DNA of 21,843 bases from SpSt-1165 sp964391725 (GTDB lineage Bacteria; Chloroflexota; Anaerolineae; Anaerolineales; Anaerolineaceae), in the NCBI GenBank assembly GCA_964391725.1, contig CAYMNB010000043.1, positions 1 to 21,843 on the forward strand. Direction: 5' to 3'. Position 1 is the stretch's first letter. The number at the start of each line of letters is the position of its first letter. The position numbers were made by a program, and so were the translations under genes. Below the pieces are notes generated by a model. It saw only the letters and a program-made list of their open reading frames with translations. It did no database searches and was not told where the DNA came from. Shown here one piece after another: positions 1 to 8,237 of this stretch.

Positions 1-905
1 GGGTTTTTGCTGATGACCTGGTTGATCAATTCAAGCGCTTCTGCTTCGGCTTTGGCGGCCAGCAGGTAAGCTTCTGCCTGTCCTTCGGCTTCCAAAATGG
101 TGGCATCGCGCAGGCCTTCGGCAGTGGCGCGCGCCTGGTCGGCTTCATACTTGCGCTGCTGAATCACAAAACTGGCTTCCTGCGCCTGTTGTTCGGCGAT
201 CTGCTTCTGTTCCACAGAGGCGGCATATTCGTCCGAGAAGGAAATATTGCGCAGGACGAAATTATGCAGGATGATGCCGTTGGCGTCAAAGGCTTCGGTT
301 AATGCGTTTTCAATGTTGGTCACCAATTCATCACGTTTGCTGCTGTAGACTTCTTCGATACCATATTGAGAGGCTGCGTCACGGATGACGCCGCGGGTAA
401 CAGGGCGTACCAGGTCGGTATCGTAGCGTGTCTGCCAGTCAACATGCACCTGCACAATTTCCTGCGGGTCGATGGAGTAGATAACCGAGGCATCGATGAG
501 CACTTTTTGTCCGTCGGCTGTGCGCGCTTCGATCGAGTCATCGCCCATCATCTGTCCTTCTGCTGGCGCGATCGACATGGTATAGGTCTGTTTGGAGACC
601 GGGTAGATGATTACGTTTTCGACAAACGGAACGATCCATGAGAGACCCGGCTCAAGAGGTTCCTTACGATAGCCCTGCGACATGATGGCAGAGATCACCA
701 CCCCGCGATCCTGCGGGTTGATGAACACCAGTCCGGCGCTGATCAGGGTCAGGATAATGGCAGCGCCCAATACGATGCCGATGATCCAACCGCTGCGGCG
801 GATGGGTTGTTGGCGCATTTTCTGGGTAACAATAAGGATGGCTACCCCAACTGCCAGGATCCAGGCGAGGGTGGCAAGCGTAGTAAAAACTGTTGCAATA
901 TTCAT
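1..905 (-). CDS. SPFH/prohibitin-like membrane protein, C-terminus cut by window edge
   Basis: Reading the minus strand from the ATG at 905 gives an open frame of 301 codons that runs off the window at base 1, so the stop codon is missing. The first 61 residues carry two hydrophobic segments (about 8-27 and 40-61) separated by a short basic stretch (KMRQQPIRR). An SPFH-like region follows (about 62-240) with NPQDRGVV, EPGLSWIVPFV and VIRDAASQYG, typical of prohibitin/stomatin/HflK-type proteins. From about residue 232 the sequence becomes an Ala/Glu/Gln-rich helix (KQIAEQQAQEA) predicted to be coiled coil. Such proteins form membrane-bound oligomeric scaffolds, often linked to membrane proteases or lipid domains. 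The start is supported by GGAGTG a few bases upstream and an extended -10 at 944-952. No partner gene is visible, so the specific role is unknown. The family call is firm. Confidence 0.87.
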   Translation of the reverse strand, partial: MNIATVFTTLATLAWILAVGVAILIVTQKMRQQPIRRSGWIIGIVLGAAIILTLISAGLVFINPQDRGVVISAIMSQGYRKEPLEPGLSWIVPFVENVIIYPVSKQTYTMSIAPAEGQMMGDDSIEARTADGQKVLIDASVIYSIDPQEIVQVHVDWQTRYDTDLVRPVTRGVIRDAASQYGIEEVYSSKRDELVTNIENALTEAFDANGIILHNFVLRNISFSDEYAASVEQKQIAEQQAQEASFVIQQRKYEADQARATAEGLRDATILEAEGQAEAYLLAAKAEAEALELINQVISKN

Positions 906-943
906 CGTTCACTCCAATGTGATAAACAATTCTTTGTAGCCTC

Positions 944-952
944 ATTATATCA
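944..952 (-). promoter_or_regulatory. Putative extended -10 promoter of the SPFH gene
   Basis: On the minus strand the sequence reads TGATATAAT, a perfect extended -10 (TGnTATAAT), 38 bases upstream of the ATG at 905. No convincing -35 hexamer lies at the usual distance, which fits extended -10 promoters. This is assigned by pattern only. Confidence 0.45.
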
Positions 953-1287
953 GAGCAGCATAGGCAGGATGTTAATGGCGAGCAGTGGATTGTTCATAGG
1001 GCCCGGTGCAAATGATTGCGGTTGAAAAGGGGGTTGAGAATGGTCATTCCTTGATGAATATCTGGGGGTGATGGTTTGCTTTGTTGGCTACAGAATAATC
1101 GTTTCTTAATGATGACAGAGCCGGATGGTTTTTTGGTTGTTTTTCCTATGAATAACCCGTCAACTATGATATATTTATAGCGTTATCAGTACATGACCAG
1201 CACAATGATTAACGGTCTAACTGTGTAGAAAAAGCATTTGAAAAACCTATACATCCTCAAAAAAGGGATGTTCTGTGATAAGCAAAA

Positions 1288-1310
1288 GGACTTGTTATAC
1301 AATCAAGTCC
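1288..1310. repeat. Perfect inverted repeat upstream of recX
   Basis: GGACTTG at 1288-1294 and CAAGTCC at 1304-1310 are perfect reverse complements separated by nine bases (TTATACAAT). No T-tract follows on either strand, so it is not a standard terminator. The arrangement would suit a protein binding site, but a chance repeat cannot be excluded. Confidence 0.4.
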
Positions 1311-1529
1311 GGTGAAATCAGGGGAACTGTGCCAACGAGCGTTAACAAACAACAACTGACGGTGCACAAAAACCATTTCCCTTATCAATGACATAGTAAT
1401 AAGGTTGATGGCGGGTATCTATTACCTGTTGTTAACGATGAATCAAATGCCATGATCGGCGCAGTTTTGGCGAATCAACCGAAGCCCGGTTTGCTGCTGA
1501 TGATAAATCATCCTAAAGGAAGCACGCTC

Positions 1530-2174
1530 ATGGCGACAATTACCGCGCTGAAGACACAAAAGCGAAATCCCAACCGAATCAATGTTTATCTGGATGGTGA
1601 TTTTGCATTTGGTTTGTCAAGGCTGGTGGGCGCTTGGTTAACGATTGGTCAGGAACTCAGTGATGAGAAGATCCGCCAACTGAAAAGCCAGGATGAGGGA
1701 GAAGTTGCCCTGCAGAAGGCCATGCACTTTCTCGAATATCGTTCACGAACGCAGCAAGAAGTGTTGCGCAAACTCACAGAACTTGGTTATGCAGAAGAAG
1801 TCGCCAGTGAAGTGATTGAGCGCTTGAAAAAGAATCAACTGCTCAATGATGAACAATTTGCACAACGCTGGGTTGAGAACCGCACGGCATTGAAACCGCG
1901 CGGACATCGCTTAATGGCGATGGAATTGCGCCAGAAGGGCGTGGAGGAGACAGAAATCCAATCAGCGTTGAGCGATGCGCCAGAGGATGAAGAATTGGCG
2001 TATCAAGCGATGAAACATCGCTTTCACAGGTATGCGCAGATGACCTATGAAGACTATCAAAAGAAGGCGGGCGCGTATCTGGGGCGGAAAGGTTTTTCTT
2101 ATGATGTCATTTCCCCTGTCTTGCGGCAGGTGTGGGATGAATTTCAAGATGAAATGCAGTCATCTGCCTCGTAA
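1530..2174 (+). CDS. recX: Regulatory protein RecX
   Basis: A 214-residue protein matching the RecX family, small helical proteins that bind RecA filaments and modulate their activity during recombination and SOS induction. Visible features are an N-terminal strand region (INVYLDGDFAFGLS), then helical RecX repeats with AMHFLEYRSRTQQEVLRKL, a characteristic first-repeat pattern, LNDEQFAQRWVENR, a well conserved second-repeat pattern, and a third helical unit ending in SYDVISPVLRQVWDE. The frame is open back to 1452, but the ATG at 1530 is preferred because AAAGGAAG sits nine bases upstream and the family homology begins there. The 26 extra residues of the longer form look like non-coding translation. 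recA is not in the window. rny follows 47 bases downstream on the same strand, so the two are probably cotranscribed. Confidence 0.9.
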   Translation: MATITALKTQKRNPNRINVYLDGDFAFGLSRLVGAWLTIGQELSDEKIRQLKSQDEGEVALQKAMHFLEYRSRTQQEVLRKLTELGYAEEVASEVIERLKKNQLLNDEQFAQRWVENRTALKPRGHRLMAMELRQKGVEETEIQSALSDAPEDEELAYQAMKHRFHRYAQMTYEDYQKKAGAYLGRKGFSYDVISPVLRQVWDEFQDEMQSSAS

Positions 2175-2221
2175 GAAAGCCTGATGCCGAACATTAAAAC
2201 TATGAAAAGGAAATTCTTACT

Positions 2222-3754
2222 ATGGACACGTTTTTAATTATCTTATTGATTGTGGTGGCGGACGTAGTGTTGGTGGCGGGCCTGGTGTATTTTATCACCC
2301 AGTTTCTCTATAAACGCTATCAGGCAGAGCAGCAGGCACGCGCCGACAATGTCATCCAACTGGCAAAAGAGAAAGCCAAGACCGTTGAGTTGGAAGCACG
2401 CGACGCCGCCATGAAAAAAGTGCAGGACGCCGAAGGGGAGATCAAAGAAATGCGGCGTGAGTTGACGAAAGAAAATGAACGCCTGCAGAAACGCCAGGAC
2501 GAGATGGACAAGAAACTGGATCGTCTTGAGCAGCGTGAGCAATCGTTGAACCGCCGCCAGAGTGCTGTTGACCGTAAGGCCAACGATATCGAAAAGCTGT
2601 ATGAACAGCAGTTGGAAGAGCTGAACCGCGTGGCGGGGATGACTAACGAAGAAGCCAAAGCGCAGCTGCTGACTGAAGTTGAAAAAGAATCACGTGAAGA
2701 TATGGCGCGCATTGTGCGTCAGATCGAAGCAGAAGCGCGCGCTGAAGGCGAAAACCGCGCCCGCGAGATCATCGCGGATTCGATCCAACGGGTGGCTTCT
2801 GACCATGTGGCGGAAGTGACCACCTCGGTGGTGGATCTGCCCAATGAAGAGATGAAGGGGCGTATTGTGGGGCGCAACGGACGCAACATCCGTGCCTTTG
2901 AGCAGGTGACCGGTGTGGACGTGATTGTGGATGACACCCCGGAATCTGTCACAATCTCTTGTTTTGATGCGGTGCGCCGCGAGACTGCCCGCCGCACCCT
3001 GGAGAAATTGATCAAAGACGGCCGTATTCATCCTGCCTACATTGAGAAAATCTTCAACCAGGAAACACAGGAAATGCAGAAGGTGCTGAAAGAAGCCGGT
3101 GAAGAAGCCATTTTCGAGGCTGGTATCCCCGCCCTGCATCCAGAAATTGTAAAAAAATTGGGCCGGCTAAAGTATCGCACCAGCTATGGGCAGAATCAGC
3201 TGGCGCACGCGGTGGAGACCGCCAAACTGGCCGCGGTAATCGCACAGGAATTGGGCGCGGATGTGGAAGCAGCCCGGTTGGGCGGCTTGCTGCATGATAT
3301 CGGCAAGGCCATGGATCACAATATTGAAGGCACCCATGCCCAGATCGGCGCAGAGTTTGTCATGCGGCATGGCGTTTCCAAGAAGGTTGCCAACATCATC
3401 GCGTCGCACCACCATGAAATTGACCAGGACAGCGTGGAAGCCATTATTGCCGAGGCAGCGGATGCCATCTCTGGTGCGCGTCCCGGTGCACGCCGCGAAG
3501 ACCTGGAGAACTACATCAAACGTTTGCGCGCGCTGGAAGATATTGCCAACGCATTCCCCGGCGTGGAACAGACCTATGCCATCCAGGCAGGGCGCGAAGT
3601 GCGCATCATCGTGCGGCCGGAGCAGATCGATGACTATGCCGCCAGCAAGATGGCCAAAGAGATCGCCCAGCAGATCGAAGATACCATGCAGTATCCCGGG
3701 CAGATCACAGTGACCGTGATCCGTGAGACCCGCGCGGTCGGCACAGCCAAGTAA
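2222..3754 (+). CDS. rny: Ribonuclease Y
   Basis: A 510-residue full-length RNase Y, the membrane-anchored endoribonuclease that starts decay of many mRNAs in bacteria lacking RNase E. Domains in order: an N-terminal transmembrane helix (about 3-29); a long charged coiled coil (about 33-195); a KH RNA-binding domain with the GRNG loop at 217-220 (KGRIVGRNGRNIRAF); an HD phosphohydrolase domain with the catalytic LLHDIGK at 356-362 (H358, D359) and ASHHHEI near 394-400; and the typical C-terminus VIRETRAV. Length and architecture match the family exactly. AAGGAAA lies upstream of the ATG. A strong intrinsic terminator begins 27 bases after the stop, so the likely recX-rny transcript ends here. 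Confidence 0.97.
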   Translation: MDTFLIILLIVVADVVLVAGLVYFITQFLYKRYQAEQQARADNVIQLAKEKAKTVELEARDAAMKKVQDAEGEIKEMRRELTKENERLQKRQDEMDKKLDRLEQREQSLNRRQSAVDRKANDIEKLYEQQLEELNRVAGMTNEEAKAQLLTEVEKESREDMARIVRQIEAEARAEGENRAREIIADSIQRVASDHVAEVTTSVVDLPNEEMKGRIVGRNGRNIRAFEQVTGVDVIVDDTPESVTISCFDAVRRETARRTLEKLIKDGRIHPAYIEKIFNQETQEMQKVLKEAGEEAIFEAGIPALHPEIVKKLGRLKYRTSYGQNQLAHAVETAKLAAVIAQELGADVEAARLGGLLHDIGKAMDHNIEGTHAQIGAEFVMRHGVSKKVANIIASHHHEIDQDSVEAIIAEAADAISGARPGARREDLENYIKRLRALEDIANAFPGVEQTYAIQAGREVRIIVRPEQIDDYAASKMAKEIAQQIEDTMQYPGQITVTVIRETRAVGTAK

Positions 3755-3780
3755 CCCAACATACATTTAGACTTAATAGA

Positions 3781-3804
3781 AGCCCGGTGATCGCCGGGCT
3801 TTTT
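3781..3804 (+). terminator. Rho-independent terminator after rny
   Basis: AGCCCGG (3781-3787) pairs perfectly with CCGGGCT (3794-3800) around a six-base loop, and the stem runs into TTTTT on the plus strand. It lies 27 bases after the rny stop. The GTG at 3787 that would extend the next gene lies inside this hairpin and is therefore not a credible start. Confidence 0.92.
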
Positions 3805-3848
3805 CTATGTATGGTGATTGGTGGCATATTGATTTTTTTCCACTCCGT

Positions 3849-3854
3849 TATAAT
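3849..3854 (+). promoter_or_regulatory. Putative -10 box of the SLC13 permease gene
   Basis: A perfect TATAAT lies 55 bases before the ATG at 3910 and downstream of the rny terminator. The best upstream hexamer (TTGATT, 3829-3834) is only 14 bases away, so the -35 is uncertain. A separate TTGACA at 3862-3867 has no matching -10 at 16-18 bases. Confidence 0.4.
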
Positions 3855-3909
3855 GGATTTGTTGACATTATTTTGTGCTTGTTCTGGGTGTAATAACGGA
3901 GTCAAAACA

Positions 3910-5685
3910 ATGACACTACAACAAGGCATTGTGTTTTTTGCGGTACTATTGACATTATTTCTGCCAGTCTTCACCCGCCTGCGCTATGACCTGGTAGCGT
4001 TGTTAGGGGTGTTGCTGCTGGCAGTGATTGGCATCATCACACCGGAGCAATTGTTCGATGGCTACGGCCACTCGGCGGTGGTCACAGTAGCAGCGGTATT
4101 GGTGGTCAGCCGCGGACTGCAGAATGCGGGTGTGGTGGATGTATTGGCGCGCTGGATCGGCGGGGTGGGCAACCACATCTCGCTGCAATTGGCTGCATTG
4201 TGCGGGCTGGTTGCGTTGGCATCAGCGTTCATGAACAATATCGGCGCGCTGGCTGTGTTTATGCCGGTGGCGATCCGTATGGCACACAAGAGCCAGCGTC
4301 CGCCCTCGCTGTACCTGATGCCGATGGCATTCAGCGCACACTTTGGCGGCATGATGACCCTGATCGGTACCCCGCCAAACATTATCATGTCAGGTATTCG
4401 TGCGCAGTATACAGGGGAGCCGTTTGGCATGTTTGATTTTGCGCCGTTAGGTTTGGGTATCGCCCTGGCCTGTATTGCGTTCATCTCGCTGGTAGGCTGG
4501 CGCCTGGTGCCGCAGCGCAAAGGTTCTGCCAGCGCCCAAAACCTGTTTGATATTGAGAATTACCTGACCGAGGTCAAAATCCCCAAAAAATCTGCATTGG
4601 ATGGTTTGATGGTGCGTGACCTGCGGACAGTGACCGAAGCCAGGGTATTAATTGTGCGCATAAAACGCGGCGACCAACGTCTGCCAGCTCCTTCAGCCTT
4701 TGAGACCTTGCATGGCGGGGATGTTTTGATGGTCAGGGCAGATGTAAACAATATCAGCAAATTCATCACTGATAGTGGCGGCCACCTGACAGAATCGAAA
4801 CCACTGCGTGAAGACACGCTGCAATCGGGGGAGATTGCGCTGGTTGAGGCAATCATCGTGGCGGGGTCGGTGTTGGAACGGCGCACAGCACGCAGTGTCA
4901 ACCTGCGCTGGCACTATGGGGTTAACTTGTTGGCGGTTTCCCGCCAGGGGGCAAGGTTGAAAGCGGAGATCAGTTCCATCCAGTTGTTCCCGGGTGATGT
5001 TCTGCTGCTGCAAATGCCGCGCAATGCCATACAGGAGACCTTGCAGAATATCGGCTGTCTGCCGCTGGCAGGGCGTGATTTACAGATGGGCCAGCCTCGT
5101 CGGGTGGTGCTGGCGACGATCATCTTTGCTGTGGCGATGGCGTTGGCAGCGTTAGGTGTGCTGCCGGTGCAGATCTCGATGACATTAGCGGCCTGTATCA
5201 TGATCATCTTTGGTCTGGTCAATTTGCGGGAAGCCTACAGCAGCATTGACTGGCCGATCATCATTTTGCTGGGGGCGATGCTGCCGTTGGGCGACGCGAT
5301 GGAGGCAACCGGCGGGGCGCAACTGATCGCCAGCCAGATCCTGCGCTTTTCGGCGGTGTTATCGCCTGCTTTAATGATGGTGGTCATTCTGCTGGTGACC
5401 ATGTTCCTGTCGGATGTGGTCAAGAATGCGGTGGCGGTGGTGTTGATGGCACCGATTGCCATCGGTGTGGCACAGGGATTGGGGGTATCTATTGACCCAT
5501 TCCTGATCGCGGTAACTATCGGCGGCTCGTGCGCGTTTCTTACACCAATCGGGCACCAATCGAATGTCCTGGTATTGGAGCCGGGCGGTTATGAATTCGG
5601 TGATTACTGGCGACTGGGCTTGCCGATTGAAATCATTATCACCATCGTAGCTGTGCCGCTGATGTTGTGGCTCTGGCCGCTTTAG
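3910..5685 (+). CDS. SLC13/DASS-type anion permease with two RCK_C (TrkA-C) domains
   Basis: A 591-residue polytopic membrane protein of the SLC13 (divalent anion:Na+ symporter) type. The first membrane half (about 1-200) contains MNNIGALAVF (108-117) and LIGTPPN (151-157). The second (about 398-591) repeats the pattern with SDVVKNAVAVVLMAP (501-515) and TPIGHQSN (545-552). Between them lie two soluble RCK_C/TrkA-C-like domains at about 225-290 and 305-375, each ending in a GGDVLMV or PGDVLLL strand. Members carry dicarboxylates, sulfate or other oxyanions. The substrate cannot be read from sequence, though sulfate is a fair guess given the sulfatase nearby. The ATG at 3910 is chosen because GGAG lies eight bases upstream and the longer GTG start overlaps the rny terminator. 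Its stop overlaps the convergent neighbour's stop by four bases. Confidence 0.9.
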   Translation: MTLQQGIVFFAVLLTLFLPVFTRLRYDLVALLGVLLLAVIGIITPEQLFDGYGHSAVVTVAAVLVVSRGLQNAGVVDVLARWIGGVGNHISLQLAALCGLVALASAFMNNIGALAVFMPVAIRMAHKSQRPPSLYLMPMAFSAHFGGMMTLIGTPPNIIMSGIRAQYTGEPFGMFDFAPLGLGIALACIAFISLVGWRLVPQRKGSASAQNLFDIENYLTEVKIPKKSALDGLMVRDLRTVTEARVLIVRIKRGDQRLPAPSAFETLHGGDVLMVRADVNNISKFITDSGGHLTESKPLREDTLQSGEIALVEAIIVAGSVLERRTARSVNLRWHYGVNLLAVSRQGARLKAEISSIQLFPGDVLLLQMPRNAIQETLQNIGCLPLAGRDLQMGQPRRVVLATIIFAVAMALAALGVLPVQISMTLAACIMIIFGLVNLREAYSSIDWPIIILLGAMLPLGDAMEATGGAQLIASQILRFSAVLSPALMMVVILLVTMFLSDVVKNAVAVVLMAPIAIGVAQGLGVSIDPFLIAVTIGGSCAFLTPIGHQSNVLVLEPGGYEFGDYWRLGLPIEIIITIVAVPLMLWLWPL

Positions 5686-6314
5686 AAGAACGGGTTGTGT
5701 GCGCGCTCCTGTGCCACGCTGGTGGCAGGGCCGTGACCGGGCAGCAAACGGGTTTCAGAAGGCAGGCTGAAAATGTGTGTGGCGATATTTTTCAGCAGAA
5801 CTGTTTCGCTGCCGCCGGGCAGGTCTGTGCGGCCGATGCCCTGAAAGAAGATGATGTCACCGACAAAGGCGGTTTTCGCAGTTTCGCTGTAGTAGAATAC
5901 ATGGCCGGGGGTATGGCCCGGGCAATGTCGGGTGAGTAACACCTGGCTGCCAACCGGGATGATAGTGCCTTCTTCCAACCAGATGGCTGGCTGGGGCAGC
6001 GGGTCGCGCTGCAGACCCATCAATTCACCCAACCCGCCGCTTTCATACAGGTCTTTATCGCACCGATGCATGGCGATGGGCGGCAGGGAAGGCAGGGTTT
6101 GGCTGAGTTCGTAAATGCCGTAGGTGTGGTCGAAATGGGCATGCGTCAGCAGGATATGGCTTATCTGCCAGCCTTCTTTTTCGATTTCAGGCAGGATGGC
6201 GCTGCTTTCAAAGGCTGGATCGATTAACACTGCCTGTTTGCTTGCTGGATCACCGAACAGATAGGTGTTGTTGCCCATCTGGCCAATGGCGTAGGTATTA
6301 ACTATCGGTTTCAT
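5682..6314 (-). CDS. Metallo-beta-lactamase-fold hydrolase (glyoxalase II-like)
   Basis: A 210-residue single-domain MBL-fold enzyme with the full set of metal ligands: THAHFDH at 57-63 (H58, H60, D62, H63), H134 in PGHTPGH, D153 in GDIIF and H194 in GHGP. The GIGRTDLPGG segment (159-168) is typical of small glyoxalase II-like or YcbL-type hydrolases that cleave thioesters such as S-lactoylglutathione. A true glyoxalase II also carries a C-terminal substrate-binding domain that is absent here, so the substrate is open. It is the last gene of the four-hydrolase run: its ATG overlaps the stop of the upstream alpha/beta hydrolase as ATGA, suggesting translational coupling. Its stop overlaps the stop of the oppositely oriented permease gene. 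Confidence 0.9.
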   Translation of the reverse strand: MKPIVNTYAIGQMGNNTYLFGDPASKQAVLIDPAFESSAILPEIEKEGWQISHILLTHAHFDHTYGIYELSQTLPSLPPIAMHRCDKDLYESGGLGELMGLQRDPLPQPAIWLEEGTIIPVGSQVLLTRHCPGHTPGHVFYYSETAKTAFVGDIIFFQGIGRTDLPGGSETVLLKNIATHIFSLPSETRLLPGHGPATSVAQERAHNPFF

Positions 6315-7132
6315 GCTTTACCTTCTTCACACTGATGAAGAAATGATACCACCGCCTGGATGACTTGCGGGGCTTCCGGGCCGAAAATGACATTGTGCAG
6401 ACTTTTTTCGAGATACAGGGTTTGTATGTTTGTGGAAGAAATACCTTCCTGGATCAATTTCACATTGGCAAAGTCAGCCACATCGTCTGCCCGCGAGTGG
6501 ATTAACAGGGCCGGCGCGGTGACCGATGACAGCTGTTGGCGGGTGTAGCGCAGCAATTTCAGAATTTCGGCAAATCCGCGCGTGGCGAACTGGTGGTATC
6601 CAATAGAAGCGGCAATCATCTGGTCGATCTCTTCTCGTTTTCCTATCGACAAGAAAGGTTTTACCACTGGCAGAGGGTCAATGACCGGCAGCAGGAGTGA
6701 GAGCAGTTGCAGGGGGGCAATCAGCCATTCCGGCAGCACACGCAAGGGCGACTCGATAGTAATGACACCCTTGATCTGCGGATGGCGTGCGGCGGTCAGC
6801 AGGCTGAGGGTTCCGCCCATGGAGAAACCGCACAGAACGATCTCGTCACATAGGCCTGAAAGGATATGCAGCCCGTCTTCGACATCCATGACCCAATCTG
6901 TCCAGCGGGTGTGCTGCATATCCCTGACATGGGTGCCATGCCCACTGAGGCGTACAGATAGCACCGTGTAGCCTTCGGCAGCAACAGCCATTGTCAGGGG
7001 CAGGATCTCAGTTGGTGTACCCACGAAACCGTGCACCAGTAATACGCCCAGACGGTGATTTCCACGGATTAAACGAGGTTCTGCCCCGGTCATGTAGGTA
7101 AGCCTGGCGGGGGTTGGTCGGCTTCTGCTCAT
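6311..7132 (-). CDS. Alpha/beta hydrolase, carboxylesterase/monoacylglycerol lipase type
   Basis: A 273-residue alpha/beta hydrolase. LLVHGFVGTP (31-40) supplies the oxyanion-hole strand, GFSMGG (102-107) is the nucleophile elbow with S104, the acid is D216 or D217 in HSRADDVAD, and the histidine is H246 in SLHNVIF. The arrangement resembles Est30-like carboxylesterases and bacterial monoacylglycerol lipases, with a hydrophobic cap (about 130-165) between the Ser and Asp. No signal peptide is visible, so it should be cytoplasmic. The start at 7132 overlaps the stop of the upstream M24 peptidase by four bases (ATGA) and the stop overlaps the next start in the same way, so it is translated as part of a coupled operon. 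The substrate is unknown. Confidence 0.9.
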   Translation of the reverse strand: MSRSRPTPARLTYMTGAEPRLIRGNHRLGVLLVHGFVGTPTEILPLTMAVAAEGYTVLSVRLSGHGTHVRDMQHTRWTDWVMDVEDGLHILSGLCDEIVLCGFSMGGTLSLLTAARHPQIKGVITIESPLRVLPEWLIAPLQLLSLLLPVIDPLPVVKPFLSIGKREEIDQMIAASIGYHQFATRGFAEILKLLRYTRQQLSSVTAPALLIHSRADDVADFANVKLIQEGISSTNIQTLYLEKSLHNVIFGPEAPQVIQAVVSFLHQCEEGKA

Positions 7133-8226
7133 AGGGTGATCAATTCACGCGGAAAGGTGGTCAGGCTGCGGCAGCCGTCTGCGGTGATGATGACATCATC
7201 TTCCACGCGCACGCCGCCTCTGCCGGGCAGGTAGATGCCGGGCTCGATGGTGAAGGTCATGCCGGGCTGTAGAATCAGCGGGTTACCGCTATGCATATAA
7301 GGCGGTTCGTGGCCTTCCAGCCCCAGGCCGTGGCCCAGCCGGTGGGTAAAGTACTGTCCATAGCCGGCTTGCTCGATCACGGATCGTGCTGCCTGGTCAA
7401 CGGAATGGGCGCTGACACCTGGACGGGCAAAATCACGTGCGGCGGCGTTGGCGGCTTGCGTGATTTCGTGAATTTTTACGAGTTCAAGGTCAATCTGTCC
7501 GATTGCAAAGGTGCGGGTGATATCGGCGCAGTAGCCGTTGACTTTGGCGCCAAAGTCGATCACCAGCAGGTCGCCGGGCTGGATGGGACGATCGGTTGGG
7601 GTGGCATGCGGGTTGGCGCTGTTGGGTCCGCCTGCCACAATGGAGCCAAAGGAAAGGTCTTCCGCACCAGCCTGCAGCATCTGCATCAGCAATACATTGG
7701 CGAATTCTTTTTCGGTCATGTAGGGTTGAAATTGCGCCAGTGCAGAGCGCAGCGCCTGTTCAGACAAATTCACGGCAACCTGCATGGCGGCCTGTTCACT
7801 GGCATCCTTGCGCATGCGCAGGTCGGCGATCAGTTCGGCGGCACTTGTGAAGGAAAGGTTGGCAGCTGACTGCTGCACATACTGCATCTCCAGATAGCGC
7901 ATCTGGGTGGGTTCGATGCCGATGGTCTTGCCCGCCAGGTTGCCGTAGGCGGCGGCATCATCGAACGCCTTCTGCCATTCAGCGGGATCATCATCAAAAA
8001 AGAAGGCCTGCATGGCAAGGCTGGTGTTGGCAAGCTGCTCACGCTCGAAAGCAGGTAAAACGATCGCCGGGGCTTTGCCGGGCAGGAGGAACAGGCACAT
8101 CGGCCGTTCCGATAGATGCAGGTGCAGGCCACTGAAGTAGAACTGGGTGGGGCCGGGGTTCAATACCAGGGCATCAAGATGGTGTTGGCTCAGTGAAGCA
8201 ATGGCTTTTTCAATTCTGGATGTCAT
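7129..8226 (-). CDS. M24 family Xaa-Pro peptidase
   Basis: A 365-residue two-domain protein: an N-terminal creatinase/prolidase-type domain (about 1-130) and a C-terminal pita-bread M24 metallopeptidase domain. The five expected metal ligands are all present: D224 (VIDFGA), D235 (ADITRTF), H299 (HRLGHGLGLEGHE), E328 (TIEPGIY) and E342 (VRVEDDV). H207 in NPHATPTDR matches the conserved active-site histidine. Members remove N-terminal residues before proline or cleave Xaa-Pro dipeptides in the cytoplasm, and the length is usual for PepQ/YpdF-like enzymes. The ATG follows the sulfatase stop by only 11 bases, with AAGGAA between them, so the two are cotranscribed. The downstream hydrolase overlaps its stop. 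Confidence 0.93.
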   Translation of the reverse strand: MTSRIEKAIASLSQHHLDALVLNPGPTQFYFSGLHLHLSERPMCLFLLPGKAPAIVLPAFEREQLANTSLAMQAFFFDDDPAEWQKAFDDAAAYGNLAGKTIGIEPTQMRYLEMQYVQQSAANLSFTSAAELIADLRMRKDASEQAAMQVAVNLSEQALRSALAQFQPYMTEKEFANVLLMQMLQAGAEDLSFGSIVAGGPNSANPHATPTDRPIQPGDLLVIDFGAKVNGYCADITRTFAIGQIDLELVKIHEITQAANAAARDFARPGVSAHSVDQAARSVIEQAGYGQYFTHRLGHGLGLEGHEPPYMHSGNPLILQPGMTFTIEPGIYLPGRGGVRVEDDVIITADGCRSLTTFPRELITL

Positions 8227-8237
8227 GTTATTTCCTT

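Larger units (their letters stand above)
906..1529. other. AT-rich intergenic region between the divergent SPFH gene and recX
   Basis: About 620 bases hold no supported gene. The stretch is richer in A+T than its flanks and the short open frames in it lack ribosome binding sites. It should hold the promoters of both flanking genes. The SPFH -10 is visible at the left end. On the recX side only loose -10-like strings such as TATTTATAG near 1170 were seen, with no well-spaced -35, so no recX promoter is called. A 7-bp perfect inverted repeat lies at 1288-1310. Confidence 0.6.

Noticed and set aside
1335..1445. Possible LexA/SOS box before recX (GTTAAC and GAAC strings)
   Set aside because: No properly spaced GAAC-N4-GTTC or similar dyad was found.
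1438..1452. Five-codon leader-like ORF (ATG to TGA) upstream of recX
   Set aside because: There is no ribosome binding site, no attenuator hairpin follows, and ORFs this short occur by chance.
1452..1529. N-terminal extension of RecX from ATG 1452
   Set aside because: There is no ribosome binding site and no family similarity in the extra 26 residues, whereas the ATG at 1530 has AAAGGAAG nine bases upstream.
3787..3909. Longer start (GTG 3787) for the SLC13 permease
   Set aside because: It begins inside the rny terminator hairpin and upstream of the likely promoter. The ATG at 3910 has GGAG at the proper distance.
5718..5735. TGCCAC/GTGGCA hairpin near the 3' end of the MBL gene as a terminator
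   Set aside because: It lies within the coding region and no T-tract follows on either strand.
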